Shown one piece after another: positions 37,471-50,841 of a stretch of 64,000 nucleotides of DNA. Made by a program: the position numbers and the translations under genes. The notes below the pieces were generated by a model that did not search any database, was not told where the DNA came from, and saw nothing but the letters and a program-made list of their open reading frames with translations. Origin of the DNA: Amblyomma americanum (lineage: Eukaryota; Arthropoda; Arachnida; Ixodida; Ixodidae); NCBI RefSeq assembly GCF_052857255.1, contig NC_135502.1, forward strand, positions 153,643,868 through 153,707,867. The letters are read 5' to 3'. Position 1 is the stretch's first letter, and every line of letters starts with the position of its first letter.

Positions 37471-40400
37471 ACGATGGACGCGGACTGGCAATGACGCTAA
37501 CGAGGACCTTGTTCTGCGTTATGCAGGGCATTTTCCAGATCGGCGCATCTACAGCAACGAGCGCCTACACGTGCTGGGATAAAAGCGATATCGTCGGCTT
37601 TTATCAACTTCGTCCGGATTACACTGTTGACCAGATGACAGCATTGATATTTTCTTGGGACCTGACCCTTCTAGCGACACCACCTGGTAGTCGCGGCGTG
37701 ACGTCACTTGAGACCACCAATATACAAGAAGCACGTCACCGGTTCGTATTCTGTGGGCATGATGCACGCGGACTGGCAATGACGCTAACGAGGACCTTGT
37801 TCTGCGTTCTGCAGGGCATTTTCCTGATCGGCGCATCTGCAGCAACGAGCGCCTACACATGTTTGGATAGAAGCGATATCGTCGGCGTTTATCAACTTCG
37901 TCCGGATTACAGTTGACCAGATGACAGCATGGTTATTTTCTGGCGACCTGGTTCTTCTAGCGACATAATCTGGTAGTCGCGGTGTGACATCACCCAAGAA
38001 CACCACTATAAAACAATCACCTCACCGGTTCGTCTTCTGCGGACACGATGGACGCTGACTGGCAATGACGCCTACGAGGACCTTGTTCTGCGTTCTGCAG
38101 GGCATTTTCCAGATCGGCGCATCTACATCAACGAGCGGCTACTCGTGCGGGGATAGAAGCGATATCGTCGGAGTTTATACACTTCGTCCGGATCACCCTG
38201 TTGACCAGATGACAACATTGTTATTTTCTCGGGACCTGGCTCTTCTAGCGACACCACCTGGTAGCCGCGGTGTGACGTCACCTGAGACCACCAATATACA
38301 AGAAGCACGTCACCGGTTCGTATTTTGTGGGTACGATGGACGCGGACTGGCAATGACGCTAACGAGCACATTGTTCTGCGTTATGCAGGGCATTTTCCAG
38401 ATGGCGCATCTACAGCAACGAGCGGCTACACGTGCGGGGATAGAAGCGATATCGTTGGCGTTTATCAACTTCGTCCGGATTACACTGTTGACCAGATGAC
38501 AGCATGGTTATTTTCTGGCGACCTGACTCTTCTAGCGACAATACCTTGAAGTCGCGGTGTGACGTCACCTGAGAGCACCACTATAAAAGAAGCACCTCAC
38601 CGGTTCGTATTCTGTGGGCACGATGGACGCGGACTGGCAATAACGCTAAAGAGGACCTTGTTCTGCGTTCTTCAGGGCATTTTCCAGATCGGCGTATCTA
38701 CAGCAACGAGAGCCTACACGTGCGGGGATAGAAGCGATATCGTCGGCGTTTATCAACATCGTCCGGATTACACTGTTGTCCACATGACAGCATGGTTATT
38801 TTCTGGTGACCTGGCTCTTCTAGCGACACCACCTGGTAGTCGCGATGTGACGTCACCCAAGAACACCACTATAAAAGAAGCACCTCACCGGTTCGTATTA
38901 TGTGGGCGCGATGGACGCGGACTGGCAATGACGCCTACGAGGACCTTGTTCTGCGTTCTGCAGGGCATTTTCCAGATCGGCGCATCTACAGCAACGAGCG
39001 GCTACCCGTGCGGGGATAGAAGCGATATCGTCGGAGTTTATACACTTCGTCCGGGTCACCCTGTTGACCAGATGACAACATTGTTATTTTCTCGGGACCT
39101 GGCTCTTCTAGCGACACCACCTGGTAGCCGCGGTGTGACGTCACCTGAGACCACCAATATACAAGAAGCACGTCACCGGTTCGTATTCTGTGGGTACGAT
39201 GGACGCGGACTGGCAATGACGCTAACGAGGACATTTTTCTGCGTTATGCAGGGCATTTTCCAGATCGGCGCATCTACAGCAACGAGCGGCTACACGTGCG
39301 GGGATAGAAGCGATATCGTTGGCGTTTATCAACTTCGTCCGGATTACACTGTTGACCAGATGACAGCATGGTTATTTTCTGGCGACCTGACTCTTCTAGC
39401 GACACCACCTGGTAGTCGCGATGTGACGTCACCCAAGAACACCATTAGAAAAGAAGCACCTCACCGGTTCGTATTATGTAGGCACGATGGACGCGGACTG
39501 GCAATAACGCTAACGAGGACCTTGTTCTGCGTTCTGCAGAGCATTTTCCAGATCGGCGCATCTACAGCAACGAGCGCCTACACGTTCGGGGATAGAAGCG
39601 ATATCGTCGGCGTTTATCAACTTCGTCCGGATTACACTGCTGACCAGATGACAGCATTGTTATATTCTCGGGACCTGGCTCTTCTAGCGACACTGCCTTG
39701 TAGTCGCGGTGTGACGTCAACTGAGACCATCAATATACAAGAAGCACCTCACCGGTTCGTATTCTGTGGGCACGATGGACGCGGACTGGCAATAACGCTA
39801 ACGAGGACTTTGTTCTGCGTTCTGCAGAGCATTTTCCAGATCGGCGTATCTACAGCAACGAGCGCCTACATATGCGGGGATAGAAGCGATATTGTCGGTG
39901 TTTATTAACTTCGTCCGGATTACACTGTTGACCACATGACAGCATGGTTATTTTCTGGCGACCTGGCTCTTCTAGCGACACCACCTTGTAGTCGTGGTGT
40001 GACGTCACCTGAGACCACCAATATACAAGAAGCACGTCACCGGTTCGTATTATGTGGGTACGATGGACGCGGACTGGCAATGACGCTAACGAGGACATTG
40101 TTCTGCGTTATGCAGGGCATTTCCCATATCGGCGCATCTACAGCAACGAGCGCCTACGCGTGCGGGGATAGAAGCGATATCGTCGGCGTTTAGCAACTTC
40201 GTCCGGATTACACTGTTGACCAGATGACAGCATTGTTATATTCTCGGGACCTGGCTCTTCTAGCGACACCACCTGGTAGTCGCGGTGTGGCGTCACCTGA
40301 GAACACCAATATACAAGAAGCACGTCATCGGTTCGTATTCTGTAGGCACGATGGCCGCTGACTGGCAATGACGCTAACGAGGACCTTGTTCTGCGTTATG

Positions 40401-43400
40401 CAGGGCATTTTCCTGCTCGGCGCATTTACAGCAACGAGCGCCTACACGTGCGGGGATAGAAGCGATATCATCGGCGTTATCAACTTCGTCCGGATTACAC
40501 TGTTGACCAGATGACAGCATTGTTATATTCTCGGGACCTGGCTCTTCTAGCGACACCACCTGGTAGTCGCGGTTTGACGTCACCTGAGACCATCAATATA
40601 CAAGAAGCATCTCACCGGTTCGTATTCTGTAGGCACGATGGACGCGGACTGGCAATGACGCCTACGAGGACCTTGTTCTGTGTTCTGCAGAGCAATTTCC
40701 TGCTCGGCGCATCTACAGCAACGAGCGGCTACACGTGCTGGGATAGAAGCGATATCGTTGGCGTTTATCAACTTCGTCCGGATTACACTGTTGACCAGAT
40801 GACAGCATGGTTATTTTCTGGCGACCTGACTCTTCTAGCGACAATACCTGGAAGTCGCGGTGTGACGTCACCTGAGAGCACCACTATAAAAGAACCACCT
40901 CACCGGTTGGTATCCTGTGGGCACGATGGACGCGGACAGGCAATAACGCTAAAGAGGACCTTGTTCTGCGTTCTTCAGGGCATTTTCCAGATCGGCGTAT
41001 CTACAGCAACGAGCGCCTACACATGTTTGGATAGAAGCGATATCGTCGGCGTTTATCAACTTCGTCCGGATTACAGTTGACCAGATGACAGCATGGTTAT
41101 TTTCTGGCGACCTGGTAGTCGTGGTGTGACGTCACCCAAGAACACCACTATAAAACAATCACCTCACCGGTTCGTCTTCTGCGGACACGATGGCCGCGGA
41201 CTGGCAATGACGCCTACGAGGACCTTTTTCTGCGTTCTGCAGGGCATTTTCCAGATCGGCGCATCTACAGCAACGAGCGGCTACCCGTGCGGGGATAGAA
41301 GCGATATCGTCGGAGTTTATACACTTCCTCCGGATCACCCTGTTGACCAGATGACAACATTTTTATTTTCTCGGGACCTGGCTCTTCTAGCGACACCACC
41401 TGGTAGTCGCGGTGTGACGTCACCTGAGACCACCAATATACAAGAAGCACGTCACCGGTTCGTATTCTGTGGGTACGATGGACGCGGACTGGCAATGACG
41501 CTAACGAGGACATTGTTCTGCGTTATGCAGGGCATTTCCCATATCGGCGCATCTACAGCAACGAGCGCCTACGCGTGCGGGGATAGAAGCGATATCGTCG
41601 GCGTTTAGCAACTTCGTCCGGATTACACTGTTGACCAGATGACAGCATTGTTATATTCTCGGGACCTGGCTCTTCTAGCGACACCACCTGGTAGTCGCGG
41701 TGTGGCGTCACCTGAGACCACCAATATACAAGAAGCACGTCATCGGTTCGTATTCTGTAGGCACGATGGACGCTGACTGGCAATGACGCTAACGAGGACC
41801 TTGTTCTGCGTTATGCAGGGCATTTTCCTGCTCGGCGCATTTGCAGCAACGAGCGCCTACACGTGCGGGGATAGAAGTGATATCATCGGCGTTATGAACT
41901 TCGTCCGGATTACACTGTCGACCAGATGACATGATGGTTATTTTCTGGCGACCTGACTCTTCTTGCGACAATACCTGGAAGTCGCGGTGTGCCGTCACCT
42001 GAGAGAACCACTATAAAAGAAGCACCTCACCGTTTCGTATTCTGTGGGCACGATGGACGCGGACTGGCAATGACGTCTACGAGGACCTTTTTCTGCGTTC
42101 TGCAGGGCATTTTCCAGATCGGCGTATCTAGAGCAACGAGCGCCTAAATGTGCGGGGATAAAAGCGATATCGTCGGCGTTTATCAACTTCGTCCGGATTA
42201 CACTGTTGACCACATGACAGCATGGTTATTTTCTGGCGACCTGGCTCTTCTAGCGACACCACCTGGTAGTCGCGGTGTGACGTCAACTGAGACCACCAAT
42301 ATACAAGAAGCACCTCACCGGTTCGTATTCTGTGGGCACGATGGACGCGGACTGGCAATGACGCCTACGAGGACCTTGTTCTGCGTTCTGCAGGGCAATT
42401 TCCTGCTCGGCGCATCTACAGCAACGAGCGCCTACACGTGCGGGGATAGAAGCGATATCGTCGGCGTTTAGCAACTTCGTCCGGATTACACTGTTGACCA
42501 GATGACAGCATTGTTATATTCTCGGGACCTGGCTCTTCTAGCGACACCACCTGGTAGTCGCGGTGTGGCGTCACCTGAGACCACGAATATACAAGAAGCA
42601 CGTCATCGGTTCGTATTCTGTAGGCACGATGGACGCTGACTGGCAATCACGCTAACGAGGACCTTGTTCTGCGTTATGCAGGGCATTTTCCATATCGGCG
42701 CATCTACAGCAACGAGCGCCTACACGTGCGGGGATAGAAGCGATATCGTCGGCGTTTATCAACTTCGTCCGGATTACACTGTTGACAAGATGACAGCATT
42801 GTTATATTCTCGGGACCTGGCTCTTCTAGCGACACCACCTGGTAGTCGCGGTTTGACGTCACCTGAGACCATCAATATACAAGAAGCATCTCACCGGTTC
42901 GTATTCTGTAGGCACGATGGACGCGGACTGGCAATGACGCCTACGAGGACCTTGTTCTGTGTTCTGCAGAGCAATTTCCTGCTCGGCGCATCTACAGCAA
43001 CGAGCGGCTACACGTGCGGGGATAGAAGCGATATCGTTGGCGTTTATCAACTTCGTCCGGATTACACTGTTGACCAGATGACAGCATGGTTATTTTCTGG
43101 CGACCTGACTCTTCTAGCGACAATACCTGGAAGTCGCGGTGTGACGTCACCTGAGAGCACCACTATAAAACAAGCACCTCACCGTTTCGTATTCTGTGGG
43201 CACGATGGACGCGGACTGGCAATGACGCCTACGAGGACCTTGTTCTGCGTTCTGCAGGGCATTTTCCAGATCGGCGCATCTACAGCAACGAGCGGCTACC
43301 CGTGCGGGGATAGAAGCGATATCGTCGGAGTTTATACACTTCGTCCGGATCACCCTGTTGACCAGATGACAACATTTTTATTTTCTTGGGACCTGGCTCT

Positions 43401-46131
43401 TCTAGCGACACCACCTGGTAGTCGCGGTGTGACGTCACCTGAGACCACCAATATACAAGAAGCACGTCACCGGTTCGTATTCTGTGGGTACGATGGACGC
43501 GGACTGGCAATGACGCTAACGAGGACATTGTTCTGCGTTATGCAGGGCATTTTCTATATCGGCGCATCTACAGCAACGAGCGCCCACGCGTCCGGGGATC
43601 GAAGCGATTTCGTCGGCGTTTATCAACTTCGTCCGGATTACACTGTTGACCAGATGACAGCATTGTTATTTTCTTTGGACCTGGCCCTTCTAGCGACACC
43701 ACCTGGTAGCCGCGGTGTGACGTCACTTGAGACCACCAATATACAAGAAGCACCTCATCGGTTCGTATTCGGTGGGCACGATGGACGCGGTCTGCCAATG
43801 ACGCTAACGAGGACCTTGTTCTGCGTTCTGCAGGGCATTTTCCTGATCGGCGCATCTACAGCAACGAGCGCCTACACGTGCGGGGATAGAAGCGATATCG
43901 TCGGAGAATATACACTTCGTCCGGATCACACTGTTGACCAGATGACAACATTGTTATTTTCTCGAGACCTCCCTCTTCTAGCGACACCACCTGGTAGTCG
44001 CGGTGTGACGTCATCTGAGACCACCAATATATAAGAAGCACCTCATCGGTTCGTATTCTGTGGGTACGATGGACGCGGACTGGCAATGACACTAACGAGG
44101 ACGTTGTTCTGCGTTATGCAGGGCATTTTCCAGATCGGCGCATCTACAGCAACGAGCGCCTACACGTGCTGGGATAGAAGCGATATCGTCGGCGTTTATC
44201 AACTTCGTCCGGATTACACTGTTGACCAGATGACAGCATTGTTATATTCTCGGGACCTGGCTCTTCTATCGACACCACCTGGTAGTCGCGGAGTGACGTC
44301 ACCTGAGACCACCAATATACAAGAAGCACTTCACCGGTTCGTATTCTCTGGGCACGATGGACGCGGACTGGCAATGACGCCTACGAGGACCTTGTTCTGC
44401 GTTCTGTATGGCATTTTCCAGATCGGCGTATCTACAGCAACGAGCGCCTACACGTGCGGGGATAGAAGCGATATCGTCGGCGTTTATCAACTTCGTCCGG
44501 ATTACACTGTTGACCAGATGACAACATTGTTATTTTCTCGGGACCTCCCTCTTCTAGCGACACCACCTGGTAGTCGCGGTGTGACGTCATCGGAGACCAC
44601 CAATATACAAGAAGCACCTCATCGGTTCGTATTCTGTGGGTACGATGGACGCGGACTGGCAGTGACGCTAACGAGGACCTTGTTCTGCGTTCTGCAGGGC
44701 ATTTTCCAGATCGGCGTATCTACAGCAACGAGCGCCTACACGTGCGGGGATAGAATCGATATCGTCGGAGTTTATACACTTCGTCCGGATCACACTGTTG
44801 ACCAGATGACAGCATGGTTATTTTCTGGCGGCCTGCTTCTTCTAGCGACACCACCTGGTAGTCGCGGTGTGACGTCACCCAAGAACACCACTATAAAACA
44901 ATCACCTCACCGGTTCGTCTTCTGCGGACACGATGGACGCGGACTGGCAATGACGCCTACGAGGACCTTGTTCTGCGTTCTGCAGGGCATTTTCCAGATC
45001 GGCGCATCTACAGCAGCGAGCGGCTACCCGTGCGGCGATAGAAGCGATATCGTCGGAGTTTATACACTTCGTCCGGATCACCCTGTTGACCAGATGACAA
45101 CATTGTTATTTTCTCGGGACCTGGCTCTTCTAGCGACACCACCTGGTAGTCGCGGTGTGATGTCACCTGAGACCACCAATATACAAGAAGCACGTCACCG
45201 GTTCGTATTCTGTGGGTACGATGGACGTGGACTGGCAATGACGCTAACGAGGACCTTGTTCTGCGTTATGCAGGGCATTTTCCAGATTGGCGCATCTACA
45301 GCAACGAGCGCCTACACGTGCGGGGATAGAAGCGATATCGTCGGCGTTTATCAACTTCTTCCGGATTACACTGTAACCAGATGACAGCATGGGTATTTTC
45401 TGGCGACCTGGCTCTTCTAGCGACACCACCTGGTAGTCGCGATGTGACGTCACCCAAGAACACCACTATAAAAGAAGCACCTCACCGGTTCGTATTATGT
45501 GGGCACGATGGACGCGGACTGGCAATGACGCCTACGAGGACCTTGTTCTGCGTTCTGCAGGGCATTTTCCAGATCGGCGAATCTACAGCAACGAGCGGCT
45601 ACACGTGCGGGGATAGAAGCAATATCGTTGGCGTTTATCAACTTCGTCCGGATTACACTGTTGACCAGATGACAGCATGGTTATTTTCTGGCGACCTGAT
45701 TCTTCTAGCGACACCACCTGGTAGTCGCGATGTGACGTCAGCCAAGAACACCATTATAAAAGAAGCACCTCACCGGTTCGTATTATGTAGGCACGATGGA
45801 CGCGGACTGGCAATAACGCTAACGAGGACCTTGTTCTGCGTTCTGCAGAGCATTTTCCAGATTGGCGCATCTACAGCAACGAGCGCCTACACGTGCGGGG
45901 ATAGAAGCGATATCGTCGGCGTTTATCAACTTCTTCCGGATTACACTGTAACCAGATGACAGCATGATTATTTTCTGGCGACCTGGCTCTTCTAGCGACA
46001 CCACCTGGTAGTCGCGGTGTGACGTCACCTGAGACCACCAATATACAAGAAGCACCTCACCGGTTCGTCTTCTGTGGACACGATGGACGTGGGCTGGCAA
46101 TGACGCCTACGAGGAGCTTGTTCTGCGTTCT
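37471..46131. repeat. Satellite units between the 16-monomer duplication and the gap, ~30 monomers
   Basis: No gene is present. The interval 36310-38540 is repeated at 51614-53844 (offset 15304), and 38516-39611 repeats 100-1195. About 40012-40430 recurs at 41427-41845 (offset 1415), five units shortened by the deletion at 41110. Several units here carry GTGTGGCGTCACC, GTGTGCCGTCACC or GTGTGATGTCACC, which lose the CRE palindrome. The last part, about 45680-46131, matches 26133-26584 at offset 19547. Confidence 0.85.
41093..41130. repeat. Monomer with 22-bp slippage-type deletion
   Basis: GGCGACCTGGTAGTCGTGG at 41107-41125 lacks 22 bp present in sister units (compare 9887-9922). In the full form the missing segment lies between two copies of ACCTGGT, and only one copy (41110-41116) is left. 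Deletion between short direct repeats by slippage or microhomology-mediated repair explains it. The loss is not a multiple of three, so it breaks the frame that is open elsewhere. Confidence 0.88.
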
Positions 46132-46231
46132 NNNNNNNNNNNNNNNNNNNNNNNNNNNNNNNNNNNNNNNNNNNNNNNNNNNNNNNNNNNNNNNNNNNNN
46201 NNNNNNNNNNNNNNNNNNNNNNNNNNNNNNN
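46132..46231. other. Assembly gap, exactly 100 N
   Basis: There are 9 + 60 + 31 N, a total of 100, a common placeholder length for a gap of unknown size. The left flank ends inside a unit at TTCTGCGTTCT. The right flank resumes at TCTACAGCAACGAG of a unit. If both belonged to one unit, only about 25 bases would be missing; otherwise any number of whole units may be absent. The apparent open frame across the N run is a coincidence, since 100 and 25 have the same remainder on division by three. Confidence 0.97.
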
Positions 46232-49200
46232 TCTACAGCAACGAGCGGCTACACGTGCGGGGATAGAAGCGATATCGTTGGCGTTTATCAACTTCGTCCG
46301 GATTACACTGTTGACCAGATGACAGCATGGTTATTTTCTGGCGACCTGACTCTTCTAGCGACACTGCCTTGTAGTCGCGGTGTGACGTCAACTGAGACCA
46401 TCAATATACAAGAAGCACCTCACCGGTTCGTATTCTGTGGGCACGATGGACGCGGACTGGCAATAACGCTAACGAGGACCTTGTTCTGCGTTCTGCAGAG
46501 CATTTTCCAGATCGGCGTATCTACAGCAACGAGCGCCTACATATGCGGGGATAGAAGCGATATTGTCGGTGTTTATCAACTTCGTCCGGATTACACTGTT
46601 GACCACATGGCAGCATGGTTATTTTCTGGCAACCTGGCTCTTCTAGCGACACCACCTTCTAGTCGTGGTGTGACGTCACCTGAGACCACCAATATACAAG
46701 AAGCACATCACCGGTTCGTATTATGTGGGTACGATGGACGCGGACTGGCAATGACGCTACCGAGGACCTTGTTCTGCGTTCTGCAGGGCATTTTCCTATC
46801 GTCGTCGCAACTACAGCAACGAGCGGCTACACGTGCGGGGATAGAAGCGATATCGTCGGAGTTTATACACTTCGTCCGGATTACACTGTTGACCACATGA
46901 CAGCATTGATATTTTCTTGGGACCTGGCCCTTCTTACGACACCACCTGGTAGTCGCGGAGTGACGTCACTTGAGACCACCAATATACAAGAAGCACGTCA
47001 CCGGTTCGTATTCTGTGGGCACGATGCACGCGGACTGGCAATGACGCTAACGAGGACCTTGTTCTGCGTTCTGCAGGGCATTTTCCTGATCGGCGCATCT
47101 GCAGCAACGAGCGCCTACACATGTTTGGATAGAAGCGATATCGTCGTCGTTTATCAACTTCGTCCGGATTACAGTTGAACAGATGACAGCATGGTTATTT
47201 TCTGGCGACCTGGTTCTTCTAGCGACAACCACCTGGTAGTCGCGGTGTGACGTCACCCAAGAACACCTCTATAAAACAATCACCTCACCGGTTCGTCTTC
47301 TGCGGACACGATGGACGCGGACTGGCAATGACGCCTACGAGGACCTTTTTCTGCGTTCTGCAGGGCATTTTCCAGATCGGCGTATCTACAGCAACGAGCG
47401 CCTAAATGTGCGGGGATAGAAGCGATATCGTCGGCGTTATCAACTTCGTCCGCATTACACTGTTGACCAGATGACAGCATGGTTATTTTCTGGCGACCTG
47501 ACTCTTCTAGCGACAATACCTGGAAGTCGCGGTGTGACGTCACCTGAGAGCACCACAATAAAAGAAGCACCTCACCGTTTCGTATACGGTGGGCACGATA
47601 GACGCGGACTGGCAATGACGCCTACGAGGACCTTGTTCTGTGTTCTGCAGGGCAATTTCCTGCTCGGCGCAACTACAGCAACGAGCGCCTACACGTGCTG
47701 GGATAGAAGCGATATCGTCGGCGTTATCAACTTCGTCCGGATTACACTGTTGACCAGATGACAGCATGGTTATTTTCTGGCGACCTGACTCTTCTAGCGA
47801 CAATACCTTGAAGTCGCGGTGTGACGTCACCTGAGAGCACCACTATAAAACAATCACCTCACCGGTTCGTCTTCTGCGGACACGATGGACGCGGACTGGC
47901 AATGACGCCTACGAGGACCTTGTTCTGCGTTCTGCAGGGCATTTTCCAGATCGGCGCATCTACATCAACGAGCGGCTACTCGTGCGGGGATAGAAGCGAT
48001 ATCGTCGGAGTTTATACACTTCGTCCGGATCACCCTGTTGACCAGATGACATCATTGTTATTTTCTCGGGACCTCCCTCTTCTAGCGACACCACCTGGTA
48101 GTCGCGGTGTGACGTCATCTGAGACCACCAATATATAAGAAGCACCTCATCGGTTCGTATTCTGTGGGTACAATGGACGCGGACTGGCAGTGACGCTAAC
48201 GAGGACCTTGTTCTGCGTTATGCAGGGCATTTTCCAGATCGGCGCATCTACAGCAACGAGCGGCTACCCGTGCGGGGATAGAAGCGATATCGTCGGAGTT
48301 TATACACTTCGTCCGGATCACCTTGTTGACCAGATGACAGCATTGTTATATTCTCGGGACCTGGCTCTTATAGCGACACCACCTGGTAGTCACGGTGTGA
48401 CGTCACCTGAGACCACCAATATACAAGAAGCACCTCACCGGTTAGTATTCTGTAGGCACGATGGACGCGGACTGGCTATGAAGCCTACGAGGACCTTGTT
48501 CTGCGTTCTGCAGGGCAATTTCCTGCTCGGCGCAACTACAGCAACGAGGCCTACACGTGCGGGGATAGAAGCGATATCATCGGCGTTATCAACTTCGTCC
48601 GATTTACACTGTTGACCAGATGACATGATGGTTATTTTCTGGCGACCTGACTCTTCTAGCGACAATACCAGGAAGTCGCGGTGTGACGTCACCTGAGAGC
48701 ACCTCAATAAAAGAAGCACCTCACCGTTTCGTATTCTGTGGGCACGATGAACGCGGACTGGCAATGACGCCTACGAGGACCTTTTTCTGCGTTCTGCAGG
48801 GCATTTTCCAGATCGGCGTATCTACAGCAACGAGCGCCTAAATGTGCGGGGATAGAAGCGATATCGTCGGCGTTTATCAACTTCGTCCGGATTACACTGT
48901 TGAATACATGACAGCATGGTTATTTTCTGGCGACCTGGCTCTTCTAGCGACACCACCTGGTAGTCGCGGTGTGACGTCAACTGAGACCACCAATATACAA
49001 GAAGCTTTTCACCGGTTCGTATTCTCTGGGCACGATGGACGCGGACTGGCAATGACGCCTACGAGGACCTTGTTCTGCGTTCTGCAGGGCATTTTCCTGA
49101 TCGGCGCAACTACATCAACGAGTGCCTACACGTGCGGGGATAGAAGCGATATCGTCGGCGTTTATCAACTTCGTCCGGATTACACTGTTGACCAGATGAC

Positions 49201-50841
49201 AGCATTGTTATATTCTCGGGATCTGGCTCTTCTAGCGACACCACCTGGTAGTCGCGGTGTGACGTCACCTGAGACCACCAATATACAAGAAGCTTTTCAC
49301 CGGTTCGTATTCTCTGGGCACGATGGACGCGGACTGGCAATGACGCCTACGAGGACCTTGTTCTGCGTTCTGCAGGGCATTTTCCAGATCGGCGTATCTA
49401 CAGCAACGAGCGCCTACACGTGCGGGTATAGAAGCGATATCATCGGCGTTTTTCAACTTCGTCCGGATTACATTGTTGACCAGATGACAGCATTGTTATA
49501 TTCTCGGAACCTGGCTTTTCTAGCGACACTACCTGGTAGTCACGGTGTGACGTCACCTGAGACCACCAATATACAAGAAGCACCTCACCGGTTCGTATTC
49601 TGTGGGCACGATGGACGCGGACTGGCAATAACGCTAACAAGGACCTTGTTCTGCGTTCTGCAGGGCATTTTCCTGATCGGCGCAACTAGAGCAACGAGCG
49701 CCTACACGTGCGGGGATAGAAGCGATATCGTCGGAGTTTATTCACTTCGTCCGGATCACACTGTTGACCAGATGACAACATTGTTATTTTCTCGGGACCT
49801 CCCTCTTCTTGCGACACCACCTGGTAGTCGCAGTGTGACGTCATCTGAGACCACCAATATATAAGAAGCACCTCACCGGTTCGTATTCTGTGGGCACGAT
49901 GGACGCGGACTGGCAATAACGCTAACAAGGACCTTGTTCTGCGTTCTGCAGGGCATTTTCCTGATCGGCGCAACTAGAGCAACGAGCGCCTACACGTGCG
50001 GGGATAGAAGCGATTTCGTCGGCGTTTAGCAACTTCGTCCGGATTACACTGTTGACCAGATGACAGCATTGTTATATTCTCGGGACCTGGCTCTTATAGC
50101 GACACCACCTGGTAGTCGCGGTGTGACGTCACCTGAGACCACCAATATACAAGAAGCAAATCACCGGTTAGTATTCTGTAGGCACGATGGACACGGACTG
50201 GCAATAACGCTAACGAGGACCTTGTTCTGCGTTCTGCAGGGCATTTTCCTGATCGGCGCAACTACAGCAACGAGCGCCTACACGTGCGGGGATAGAAGCG
50301 ATATCGTCGGCGTTTATCAACTTCGTCTGGATTACACTGTTGACCAGATGACAGCATTGTTATATTCTCGGGACCTGGCTCTTCTAGCGACACCACCTGG
50401 TAGTCGCGGTGTGACGTCACCTGAGACCACCAATATACAAGAAGCACTTTACCGGTTCGTATTCTCTGGGCACGATTGACGCGGACTGGCAATGACGCCT
50501 ACGAGGACCTTGTTCTGCGTTCTGCAGGGCATTTTCCAGATCGGCGTATCTACAGCAACGAGCGCCTACACGTGCGGGTATAGAAGCGATATCATCGGCG
50601 TTTATCAACTTCGTCCGGATTACATTGTTGACCAGATGACAGCATTGTTACATTCTCGGAACCTGGCTTTTCTAGCGACACTACCTGGTAGTCACGGTGT
50701 GACGTCACCTGAGACCACCAATATACAAGAAGCACCTCACCGGTTCGTATTCTGTGGGCACGATGGACGCGGACTGGCAATAACGCTAACAAGGACCTTG
50801 TTCTGCGTTCTGCAGGGCATTTTCCTGATCGGCGCAACTAG
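46232..50841. repeat. Satellite units right of the gap, ~16 monomers
   Basis: No gene is present. The interval 46232 to about 48045 matches 53713-55525 at offset 7481, then 7480 after an extra A near 47226, and so also matches 61195-63007. Differences include GGCAACCTGG near 46628 against GGCGACCTGG. After 48045 the match stops. From 49608 to 50841 and beyond, the sequence follows 29700-31530 at offset 19908. AAGCTTTTC variant units occur near 49003 and 49291. A one-base deletion (GCAACGAGGCC) is at about 48541. Confidence 0.85.

Noticed and set aside
46019..46900. Open frame running through the N gap
   Set aside because: The N run is a placeholder of arbitrary length; continuity of frame across it has no meaning.
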